From positions 1-28,773 of the forward strand of contig CAAFZS010000049.1 in the NCBI GenBank assembly GCA_900767595.1: DNA of 28,773 nt, in the 5' to 3' direction. A model generated the notes under the pieces. The model made no database searches. It was not told the origin of the DNA and saw only the letters and a program-made list of their open reading frames with translations. This DNA is from Bacteroidales bacterium. GTDB lineage: Bacteria > Bacteroidota > Bacteroidia > Bacteroidales > Paludibacteraceae. Below, one piece after another: positions 22,335-28,773 of this stretch (positions are counted from its first letter, which is position 1; the number at the start of each line of letters is the position of its first letter). The translations under genes were made by a program, and so were the position numbers.

Positions 22335-23013
22335 CACATTAACAACGGACACTCTCGCTATGATGGAGGAGTCTATTGAGGAAACTGCACAATCCATTAA
22401 CTTATTTACGATGGCTCAATACGGAGGCTGGATTATGATTGTTCTGGCTGTTCTGTTGGCTTGGGCTGTTTACATCTTCATCGAACGGATGGTAGTCATC
22501 AGTGCTGCCAACAAAGATGACAAGTTGTTTATGAACCGTATCCGCGATTTTATCCACAATGGCGATATTGATTCGGCTTCTAAGCTCTGCCGTACGGCGA
22601 ATACGCCTGCGTCTCGTATGATTGAGAAAGGTATCACCCGTATCGGTCGCCCGATGCAGGATGTACAAGTAGCCGTTGAGAATGTAGGTAACCTTGAGGT
22701 GGCGAACTTGGAGAAGGGCTTGGTTATTATGGCTACCATCGCTGCCGGAGCGCCGATGCTTGGTTTCTTGGGTACGGTGCTGGGTATGGTACAGACATTC
22801 TTTAATATGGCGCAAAACGCCAGCGGTATCATTGAGATGAGTGCACTCAGTGAGGGTATGTATCAAGCTATGGTGACCACCATCGGCGGTTTGATAGTGG
22901 GTATCCTTGCTATGTTTGCCTATAACTTCCTCGTGGCTCGTATTGACCGCGTGATTCGTAGCCTCGAGGCTAAGACGTTAGAGTTTATGGACTTAATGAA
23001 CGAACCTGCATAA
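22318..23013 (+). CDS. exbB: MotA/TolQ/ExbB proton channel family protein
   Basis: Inner-membrane proton channel subunit that, with ExbD, energises TonB. The 231-residue protein has three predicted membrane helices: about 38-58 (WIMIVLAVLLAWAVYIFI), about 138-165 (VIMATIAAGAPMLGFLGTVLGMVQTFF) and about 183-205 (TTIGGLIVGILAMFAYNFLV). The GAPMLGFLGTVLGM sequence is the family signature. ATG 22318 overlaps pdxJ by 17 nt. Followed after 2 nt by exbD. It is probably ExbB rather than TolQ because the next two genes are ExbD and TonB-like. Confidence 0.93.
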   Translation: MLLQIDTLTTDTLAMMEESIEETAQSINLFTMAQYGGWIMIVLAVLLAWAVYIFIERMVVISAANKDDKLFMNRIRDFIHNGDIDSASKLCRTANTPASRMIEKGITRIGRPMQDVQVAVENVGNLEVANLEKGLVIMATIAAGAPMLGFLGTVLGMVQTFFNMAQNASGIIEMSALSEGMYQAMVTTIGGLIVGILAMFAYNFLVARIDRVIRSLEAKTLEFMDLMNEPA

Positions 23014-23015
23014 TT

Positions 23016-23423
23016 ATGGCTCTTAAACGTAGAAATAAGGTAGAGGCAATGTTTGCTATGTCCTCTATGACGGACCTCATCTTCCTGCTGTTGCTGTTTT
23101 TTGTGATGGCGAGCACGATGTCGTCCCCTAATGATATTAAGATCAACTTGCCGCAGTCGTCCTCTAAGACCACGACGCGTCAGGTGGTAGCGAAGGTGAG
23201 CATTGATAATTTAGGCAATTATTTTGTTGCCTTGGGTAAGGAAAAACCCATCGCCATTGCTCCCGACGACTTGGAAGCGTATCTATGCAGTGTCCAACAG
23301 CAAGACTCATCTATGTATGTGGCCTTGCATGCGGACCAAGATATCGCTTATAAAGAGGTTGTTCGCGTCCTTGATATAGCTAATCAGTACAAGATGAAAG
23401 TGGTAATAGCTACCAAACGATGA
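23016..23423 (+). CDS. exbD: Biopolymer transporter ExbD
   Basis: Partner of ExbB in the proton-driven TonB motor. The 135-residue protein has a single N-terminal membrane helix with the essential Asp (about residue 20 in SSMTDLIFLLLLFFVMAST) and a periplasmic domain with a DIKINLPQSSS-like start and the ALHADQDIAYKEVVRVLDIA block typical of ExbD/TolR. Starts 2 nt after exbB and overlaps the TonB-like gene by 4 nt (ATGA). Confidence 0.95.
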   Translation: MALKRRNKVEAMFAMSSMTDLIFLLLLFFVMASTMSSPNDIKINLPQSSSKTTTRQVVAKVSIDNLGNYFVALGKEKPIAIAPDDLEAYLCSVQQQDSSMYVALHADQDIAYKEVVRVLDIANQYKMKVVIATKR

Positions 23424-24145
23424 AGACCGAACAAAAATCCCATATCATAGCTACTGCCGGAACCCTTGTCTTTATGATAGGGGTGTTGGTGTTGTTGCTG
23501 TTTGTGTATATCGGCGTGCCGGAGATTATAGAGGACGAAGGTATCGTTGTCGCCTTCGGACAAGAGGAGGATGGACAGGGTACTCATCCGGAACCGTTGC
23601 CTATGCCTCAACCTGAACCGGTTGTCTCTCAACCATCCTCAGAGTCGCAACCGGCCAAAGAGGATTTTATCACGCAAGAGGACGAAGAAGCCCTTGCCTT
23701 AGCCGAGCAGAAACGGGCGGAGGAGGAAGAGAAAGAACGTAAGAAACAGCAAGCCATTGCTAAAGCCCAAGCGATGGGAGCCCTCTTTGGGGCAGCTCCC
23801 GAACCCTCGACGGGCAGTGGCACTACGGCAGGTAACCAACAGGCAGGCAATGTGACGGGTACGTCCAATAGCGGACAAAATACCTATTCGTTGGCAGGTC
23901 GCTCGTTGGTGGGCAAATTGCCTTTGCCGGCGAGGGATTATAATTCGGAAGGGATAGTGGTTATCAATATCTCTGTCAATAAGGAAGGCAAAGTCGTTAA
24001 TGCCTCTGTGGGTAGAGGTACGAACACGGGAGACGACCATTTATTACAATCAGCCAAAGCAGCCGCGCTCAAAGCGCAGTTCTCACCTACGGATAAACCG
24101 ACATTACAGATGGGAACCATAACGTATATATTCAAATTAAACTAA
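23420..24145 (+). CDS. tonB: TonB-like energy transducer
   Basis: Links the ExbB/ExbD motor to outer-membrane receptors. The 241-residue protein has one N-terminal membrane helix (about 10-32), an acidic/proline-rich periplasmic spacer (PEPLPMPQPEPV), a Glu/Lys/Ala-rich coiled stretch (ALAEQKRAEEEEKERKKQQ), a Gly/Thr/Asn-rich linker, and a C-terminal beta-alpha domain (GIVVINISVNKEGKVVNASV ... AALKAQFSP) like the TonB C-terminal fold. TolA-like proteins have a similar plan, but the ExbB-ExbD-TonB order favours TonB. Overlaps exbD by 4 nt; DJ-1 gene follows after 1 nt. Confidence 0.85.
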   Translation: MKTEQKSHIIATAGTLVFMIGVLVLLLFVYIGVPEIIEDEGIVVAFGQEEDGQGTHPEPLPMPQPEPVVSQPSSESQPAKEDFITQEDEEALALAEQKRAEEEEKERKKQQAIAKAQAMGALFGAAPEPSTGSGTTAGNQQAGNVTGTSNSGQNTYSLAGRSLVGKLPLPARDYNSEGIVVINISVNKEGKVVNASVGRGTNTGDDHLLQSAKAAALKAQFSPTDKPTLQMGTITYIFKLN

Positions 24146-24146
24146 C

Positions 24147-24674
24147 ATGAATTACTTGTTTTTGGACAACGGCTTCGAAGAGATAGAAGCCATCACAACG
24201 ATTGATCTTTTACGGCGAGCAAACATCGCTCTTACCACGGTTAGTATCACGGGGCATCCCATGGTTTTAGGGGCTCATAATATTGCCGTGCAGGCGGATG
24301 GAAAAATAGAAGATATAGACTTCTCGGATGCTCAGATGCTTATTCTTCCGGGAGGCGCCTCCCATCTGGAGAGCTGCTCCTTGCTCACCGAACTACTGCT
24401 TAAACATAACGAGGAGGGCAAACTCATTGCCGCTATCTGCTACGCGCCTTCGGTATTGGGTAAACTCGGTATCTTGAAGGGCAAACAAGCTACTTGCTAC
24501 CCGGGCTTTGAGTCTTGCTTGGGCGAGAGTTATGTGGGCGGACTCGTGGTTGAGTCAAAGAATGTTATTACAGCCAAAGGTCCCGGACTGAGCAGTGACT
24601 TCGCCTTCTGTATCATAGAGAAACTCGCCGGCAGCGAAGTCGCTGACGACGTTTACGATAAAGCACAATACTAA
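24147..24674 (+). CDS. DJ-1/PfpI family protein
   Basis: Glutamine-amidotransferase-like fold of the DJ-1/YajL group. The 175-residue protein begins NYLFLDNGFEEIEA with the conserved Glu, and has LILPGGASHL and the nucleophile elbow AAICYAPSVLG with the reactive Cys at residue 98. Family members are reported as redox-sensitive chaperones or deglycases; which activity applies here cannot be read from sequence. ATG 24147 is 1 nt after the tonB stop. The stop codon is the first TAA of a stop-rich repeat (24671-24718). Confidence 0.93.
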   Translation: MNYLFLDNGFEEIEAITTIDLLRRANIALTTVSITGHPMVLGAHNIAVQADGKIEDIDFSDAQMLILPGGASHLESCSLLTELLLKHNEEGKLIAAICYAPSVLGKLGILKGKQATCYPGFESCLGESYVGGLVVESKNVITAKGPGLSSDFAFCIIEKLAGSEVADDVYDKAQY

Positions 24675-24718
24675 AACTAACGACTAAAAACTAAAACTAA
24701 CGACTAATAACTAATAAC
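24671..24718. repeat. ACTAAAAACTAACGACTAATA repeat between DJ-1 and DUF3078 genes
   Basis: Tandem units of ACTAAAA/ACTAACG/ACTAATA filling the whole gap. Contains stops in several frames. Same family as 26415-26538. Confidence 0.92.
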
Positions 24719-24723
24719 AAATT

Positions 24724-25854
24724 ATGAAAAAGTTTTTTCTTTTTGCTGCTGTCTTAATGACGAGCGCAACTTTATTTGCCCAAGAGGCAGAAACAGAACA
24801 ACCCAAAGATTGGAAGTGGTCCGGAATCATTGGTCTTAATGCCAACGGAACGGGTATGGTTAACTGGTCAGCCGGTGGTAACAACAATATTGCCGGTGAC
24901 GTGTTTGGTAAACTGAATTGTAACTTCGATAAGAACGACCTTAGTTGGGAGGCGAAGTTGGATGTTGATTACGGAATGACGTATATCGACCAAAAGTACG
25001 ATAAACTGCAAAAGACTTCCGATCACTTGAACTTTGATACGAAGTTCGGTTGGGCGTTCCAACCTAAGTGGTATCTGACCGTCAATGCCGGTTTCCATAC
25101 GCAGTTTGATTTAGGTCGTCAATATAGTGGTGACGAGAAACCCGATGAGATAATCAGTAATATCCTTGCTCCTTCTTATACCGATATCTCGGTCGGCTTT
25201 GATTATAAACCCGTGGAGTTCTTCTCCCTTTATATGTCGCCCGTATCCGGTCGTATCACTACCGCTTACGTGAGCGATAAAGTCAACGAGAAATATAAAG
25301 ACCAATATCCCATCTACAAAGACTTTTTGGGTGACGAACATGGAGGTCTTCGCGAAAAACTACAAGAGTCTTATGGTACTTGGCATTTCGACAAACTGAA
25401 TAACAAGGTTTATCGTAACTACCGTGCTGAGTTAGGTCTGAACATTAAGGCTTCGCTCAACTATAAGTACAAAGACCTCACCTTGATGTCTAACCTCACC
25501 CTCTTCACTCCCTATGCTTGGGATAAGGTGATGATGTATAAAAGTCAAGGAGATGCTCCTACCTACATTACGCAAGCAGAATATGATGAAAAGGCTATAA
25601 AGGATCTCTGGACGGCTGATGGTTATCGCGATAATAACCGCCGTTTCGGTAACTTCGATGTGGATTGGGACTTTACCTTGAGTTATCAGTTCCTTAAGTG
25701 CCTCAATATTACCCTTACCACGGATCTTAAATATATCAATGGTCAAAAGGTTGATAAGGTTTATGACAAAGGCACACCCGAAGAGCATACCATTGCTGCT
25801 GAACGTGTACAATTCTTAGGTAACCTCGGTATCGGTATCGGCTATAGCTTCTAA
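24724..25854 (+). CDS. DUF3078 family outer-membrane protein (second copy)
   Basis: Exported protein of 376 residues with signal peptide MKKFFLFAAVLMTSATLFAQ. Then the DUF3078 pattern: WKWSGIIGLNANGTGMVNWS, SAGGNNNIAGDVF, repeated beta-strands with FDKNDLSWEAKLDVDYGM, and VEFFSLYMSPVSGRITTAYV, ending in GIGIGYSF with a C-terminal Phe as in outer-membrane barrels. It differs strongly from the copy at 17990, which lacks the early GLNANGTG block but shares the asparagine/glycine-rich strand and the barrel layout. Function is unknown. ATG 24724 after a repeat; the stop shares one base with the next ATG (TAATG). Confidence 0.9.
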   Translation: MKKFFLFAAVLMTSATLFAQEAETEQPKDWKWSGIIGLNANGTGMVNWSAGGNNNIAGDVFGKLNCNFDKNDLSWEAKLDVDYGMTYIDQKYDKLQKTSDHLNFDTKFGWAFQPKWYLTVNAGFHTQFDLGRQYSGDEKPDEIISNILAPSYTDISVGFDYKPVEFFSLYMSPVSGRITTAYVSDKVNEKYKDQYPIYKDFLGDEHGGLREKLQESYGTWHFDKLNNKVYRNYRAELGLNIKASLNYKYKDLTLMSNLTLFTPYAWDKVMMYKSQGDAPTYITQAEYDEKAIKDLWTADGYRDNNRRFGNFDVDWDFTLSYQFLKCLNITLTTDLKYINGQKVDKVYDKGTPEEHTIAAERVQFLGNLGIGIGYSF

Positions 25855-26132
25855 TGACCTCACTGGAAGAATTGGAGCAGAACGTGCAACTTCTTGTCAC
25901 GCGTTGTCAGCAACTGCAAGCCGCCAATCAGGCTTTGCAGCAGACCAATGATGAGCAGCGACAGGAGATAATGCGAACGCATACAGAGTTGGTGACGTTG
26001 CAACAAGAGTATCGCCAACTCAAAACGGCGCACACGTTGTCTTCAACACCGGAGGATAGGGAGAAAGCCAAACAACAGATATCGGCTCTTATCAAACGAG
26101 TCGATCAAGCCATAGCAGTATTAAAACAATGA
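25854..26132 (+). CDS. Small coiled-coil protein upstream of zapA
   Basis: A 92-residue, Gln/Glu/Leu-rich protein predicted to be one long coiled coil (LEELEQNVQLLVTRCQQLQA ... LQQTNDEQRQEIM), with a C-terminal KQQISALIKRVDQAIAVLK helix. It resembles ZapB-like or septation-related coiled coils in size and composition, but there is no specific signature. Position is suggestive: it overlaps the DUF3078 stop by one base and zapA by 4 nt, so it is co-translated with zapA and may be its division-site partner. Codon pattern and coupling argue that it is real. Confidence 0.8.
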   Translation: MTSLEELEQNVQLLVTRCQQLQAANQALQQTNDEQRQEIMRTHTELVTLQQEYRQLKTAHTLSSTPEDREKAKQQISALIKRVDQAIAVLKQ

Positions 26133-26431
26133 TGGATGAAAGACAACAGCACATTGTGCTGAAATTAGACACGCACAACGTGGCGCTGAATATCCCTGCT
26201 TCGCAGGAGCCTCTCTATCGGGATGCAGCCACCCTGCTTAACGATAGGTATCATTACTATCAGCGGATCCGTCCGACGGCCTCGATAGAAGAACTTTGGC
26301 TCTACGTGGCGTTGGAGGTGGCGGTGTCCTTGCAGTCCGATGTGCGCAAGACCTCATCCAATGAGGTGGATAAACGTGCGGCTACCCTTAATAAATTGAT
26401 AAATAACGTATTATCTAAAACTAACGACTAA
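26129..26431 (+). CDS. zapA: Cell division protein ZapA
   Basis: FtsZ-ring associated protein. The 100-residue product has the ZapA pattern: a short beta-rich start (IVLKLDTHNVALNIPASQEP), LYRDAATLLNDRYHYY, and a long C-terminal helix (EELWLYVALEVAVSLQS) that dimerises. Starts at the ATGATG that overlaps the coiled-coil gene. The final five codons (TCT AAA ACT AAC GAC TAA) are the first unit of the ACTAACGACTAA repeat that fills the gap to rny, so the SKTND C-terminus is repeat-derived. Confidence 0.92.
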   Translation: MMDERQQHIVLKLDTHNVALNIPASQEPLYRDAATLLNDRYHYYQRIRPTASIEELWLYVALEVAVSLQSDVRKTSSNEVDKRAATLNKLINNVLSKTND

Positions 26432-26538
26432 AAACTAATGACTAAAAACTAATGACTAATAACTAATGACTAATAACTAATGACTAATAACTAATAACTA
26501 ATGACTAATAACTAATAACTAATGACTAAAAACTAATA
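26415..26538. repeat. ACTAATGACTAATAACTAATG repeat between zapA and rny
   Basis: About twelve tandem degenerate ten-base units (ACTAATGACT, ACTAATAACT, ACTAAAAACT). It starts inside the last codons of zapA and fills almost the whole gap to rny. It contains many TAATGA and TAATAA strings, so all frames are stopped and short ATG-ACT-AAT-AAC-TAA mini-frames recur. Confidence 0.95.
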
Positions 26539-26544
26539 ACAATC

Positions 26545-28068
26545 ATGATTACTAACATCATCATCGCAGTTGCGGCCATGCTTTTAGGTGCCGTAATATG
26601 CTTTTTTATCTTCCGATATACATCTGCCGGAATACTGCGCAAAGCAGAGCAAGAGGCGGAGATAATCAAGAAGAACAAAGAAATGGAAGCAAGGGAGAAA
26701 TTTATCTCCCTTAAGTTAGAACACGACAATGCTATGCGTGCAGACGAACAGCGCAAACAGGCTCGTGAACAGTCTCTTAACCAGCGTGAGCAGAACCTCA
26801 ATCAAAAACAAGGCGAACTACAACGCCAACTGAACGAGGTAACGCAAGCGCAACAGCAACTCGAACAACGTGAGAAAGCTATCGAGTATCGCCAAGCCGA
26901 AACGGAAAAGATGCATAAGCAGGCGGAACAACAACTCGAACAACTCTCCGGAATGTCCGCTGAAGAGGCAAAGAAACAACTCGTTGAAGCCCTCAAAGAT
27001 GAGGCTAAAACCAACGCTATGGCGTATATCAACGAGATCATGGACGAGGCTCGTCTCAATGCCAATAACGAGGCAAAGAAGATTATTATCCAAACCATCC
27101 AACGCGTAGCGTCCGAGACCACTGCCGAGAATGCAGTCTCTGTCTTCCATATTGATAATGAGGAGGTTAAGGGACGTATTATCGGTCGTGAAGGTCGAAA
27201 CATCCGTGCCCTTGAGGCCGCTACCGGTGTGGAGTTTGTAGTGGACGATACACCCGAAGCCATCACTATCTCCGGTTACGATCCTATCCGTCGTGAGATT
27301 GCCCGTCTCAGTCTCCACCAACTCGTACAAGACGGTCGTATCCACCCAGCCCGTATTGAGGAAGTGGTAGCGAAAGTGGAGAAACAAGTGGAGGACGAGA
27401 TTATCGAAACAGGTAAGCGTACCACCATTGACCTCGGTATCCACGGTTTGCACCCCGAACTGATCCGTCTCATCGGTAAGATGAAGTATCGTTCGTCTTA
27501 TGGACAAAACCTCTTGCAGCACTCACGTGAAACGGCTAACTTATGCGCCGTTATGGCTTCGGAGTTAGGTATCAATCCTAAGGCTGCCCGTCGCGCCGGT
27601 CTGCTCCACGATATAGGTAAAGTAGCCGAGAACGAGGAGGAACTGCCACACGCAGAACTGGGTATGAAACTCTGCGAGAAATATGGGGAGAAACCCGACA
27701 TCTGCAATGCCGTCGGTGCCCACCACGAGGAATGTGAGATGACCACCCTCATCGCTCCTATCGTTCAAGCGTGTGACGCTATTTCGGGTGCCCGTCCCGG
27801 TGCTCGTCGTGAGATTGTGGAGACCTATGTTAAGCGCCTCAATGACCTCGAGAATATGGCGATGTCCTTCCCGGGTGTTGTCAAGACCTATGCCCTTCAA
27901 GCCGGTCGCGAACTGCGCGTGATTGTCGGTGCGGACAAGATCTCCGATAAGGATACCGAACTGCTGAGCTTCGATTTGGCTAAACGTATTCAGGACGAGA
28001 TGACCTATCCGGGTCAAGTCAAGGTGACGGTTATCCGCGAAACACGCGCTATCAACTACGCAAAATAA
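26545..28068 (+). CDS. rny: Ribonuclease Y
   Basis: Membrane-anchored endoribonuclease starting mRNA decay. The 507-residue protein has an N-terminal membrane helix (IIIAVAAMLLGAVICFFIF), a long charged coiled coil (about 30-190), a KH domain (KGRIIGREGRNIRALEAATG, about 212-232), and an HD hydrolase domain with LLHDIGK (about residue 352) and GAHHEEC, ending in GQVKVTVIRETRAINYAK. Length and order match the family. ATG 26545 follows the repeat and a short CAATC. rmuC starts 3 nt downstream. Confidence 0.97.
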   Translation: MITNIIIAVAAMLLGAVICFFIFRYTSAGILRKAEQEAEIIKKNKEMEAREKFISLKLEHDNAMRADEQRKQAREQSLNQREQNLNQKQGELQRQLNEVTQAQQQLEQREKAIEYRQAETEKMHKQAEQQLEQLSGMSAEEAKKQLVEALKDEAKTNAMAYINEIMDEARLNANNEAKKIIIQTIQRVASETTAENAVSVFHIDNEEVKGRIIGREGRNIRALEAATGVEFVVDDTPEAITISGYDPIRREIARLSLHQLVQDGRIHPARIEEVVAKVEKQVEDEIIETGKRTTIDLGIHGLHPELIRLIGKMKYRSSYGQNLLQHSRETANLCAVMASELGINPKAARRAGLLHDIGKVAENEEELPHAELGMKLCEKYGEKPDICNAVGAHHEECEMTTLIAPIVQACDAISGARPGARREIVETYVKRLNDLENMAMSFPGVVKTYALQAGRELRVIVGADKISDKDTELLSFDLAKRIQDEMTYPGQVKVTVIRETRAINYAK

Positions 28069-28071
28069 TCT

Positions 28072-28773
28072 ATGGAACTCCTGCTTGCATTCCTCGGCGG
28101 CGCTATCGTTGCTGCACTGATTGTCTTCTTCGTGATGCGGTCTGTTCAAAAAATGAAGGACCAAGTCCACGAACAGGCTCTCTCTGCCCAAGAGGCTCGG
28201 TTTGGTGAGACGCTCTCGAAGGTCTCGGAACAACTCAAATCTACAACCGAAGTGATGCTCAAACAGCGTCAAGAGGAACTGCAACAGTCGAATTCCACGA
28301 ATATGCAACAGATCGTCAATCCCCTTAAGGAGACCCTCCAGAAGATGGAGACAGCCCTTAAGGAGAACCGATCGACGCAAGAGAATTCGACCGAAGCGAT
28401 TAAGGAGAAGATTGCCACCCTCGTCAGCACGACTATGAAGGTCAGCGACAGTGCGGACCGGCTCAGTAATGCGCTTACGGCGGAGAATAAGACCCAAGGC
28501 AACTGGGGAGAACAGAAGATTGAGTCTTTGCTCAATGCCATCGGTCTTGAACAAGGGCTCGAATATGAGTCGCAAGCTTACTTGCGCGACGCGGCAGGAA
28601 ACATCATCGTCTCGGACGATACGGCACAACGCATGCAACCCGATATCATCCTGCATATAGACGAGACACGCGATTTGATTATTGATGCTAAAGTCTCTTT
28701 GACTGCTTTTATTGATTATACCAATGCGGAGGATAAGGAGGCCAAAGAGCAGGCCCTTGCTTTGCACCTCAAA
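28072..28773 (+). CDS. rmuC: RmuC family protein, 3' end outside window
   Basis: ATG 28072, 3 nt after the rny stop, opens a frame that runs off the right edge (234 codons seen). It shows an N-terminal membrane helix (MELLLAFLGGAIVAALIVFF), a coiled-coil region (EEARFGETLSKVSEQLK-like, Gln/Glu/Lys-rich), then the RmuC catalytic-like core: KTQGNWGEQKIESLL, GLEYESQAYLRD, MQPDIILHID and DLIIDAKVSLTAFIDY. RmuC is a predicted nuclease of the restriction-endonuclease-like fold, reported in E. coli to limit inversions at short inverted repeats. That link is worth noting in a genome with so many short repeats, but the sequence does not show a connection. Confidence 0.92.
   Translation, partial: MELLLAFLGGAIVAALIVFFVMRSVQKMKDQVHEQALSAQEARFGETLSKVSEQLKSTTEVMLKQRQEELQQSNSTNMQQIVNPLKETLQKMETALKENRSTQENSTEAIKEKIATLVSTTMKVSDSADRLSNALTAENKTQGNWGEQKIESLLNAIGLEQGLEYESQAYLRDAAGNIIVSDDTAQRMQPDIILHIDETRDLIIDAKVSLTAFIDYTNAEDKEAKEQALALHLK

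Noticed and set aside
26415..26538. CRISPR array
   Set aside because: The short units are contiguous and degenerate with no unique spacers, and no cas genes are present.
27565..28767. 400-codon open frame on the minus strand opposite rny and rmuC
   Set aside because: It is antisense to two clearly recognisable genes, has no recognisable domains and a composition typical of frames opposite Bacteroidota coding regions.

Overview
The window looks like chromosomal DNA of a member of the Bacteroidales (Bacteroidota). The clues are promoters of the TTTG-20 nt-TAnnTTTG type, almost no Shine-Dalgarno sequences, two DUF3078 outer-membrane proteins, a LptE/sigma-54 regulator/ArgS/Xaa-Pro peptidase cluster, and the nadK-pdxJ-exbB-exbD-tonB neighbourhood. 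I cannot name a genus from the sequence alone. Nearly all genes are housekeeping or envelope genes, packed with 1-36 nt overlaps.

Layout: 1-1108 holds the 3' end of aroA and a short glycosyltransferase, both rightward. 1073-6895 is leftward: secG with its own promoter, then a tight run (in transcription order) of Xaa-Pro aminopeptidase, argS, a sigma-54-type regulator and lptE. 6964-7146 is a tiny cysteine-ladder lipoprotein with its own promoter and terminator. 7210-9004 is an intact IS3-family element inserted at the exact centre of a ~190-bp-arm near-perfect palindrome; each arm carries an outward promoter. One promoter drives the lipoprotein and the other a probable toxin-antitoxin pair (9031-9578). 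9872-19153 is rightward: a TonB-dependent receptor, a carboxyltransferase (oxaloacetate decarboxylase alpha/PycB type), secA, lgt and a DUF3078 protein. 19121-21469 is leftward: nadK, fmt and an HD hydrolase. 21618 to the end is rightward: pdxJ, exbB, exbD, tonB-like, a DJ-1 protein, DUF3078, a coiled-coil gene, zapA, rny and the start of rmuC.

Most of the genes serve envelope building and its energy supply: Sec export (secA, secG), lipoprotein maturation (lgt), LPS assembly (lptE), TonB energy transduction with a receptor, and two outer-membrane barrels. Others serve translation (argS, fmt), cofactors (nadK, pdxJ), RNA decay (rny) and division (zapA).

The most unusual property is a set of short degenerate tandem repeats. 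At least five sequence families, in both orientations, sit at gene junctions, supply start codons and N-termini, and interrupt conserved enzymes in frame (AroA, ArgS, Fmt and five places in the Xaa-Pro peptidase). The second is the IS at the centre of a long palindrome. Other oddities are a carboxyltransferase whose biotinyl-like domain lacks the AMKM-type lysine, a GAYTDA variant of the GAFTGA motif, truncated-looking AroA and glycosyltransferase genes, and a shared extended promoter motif.
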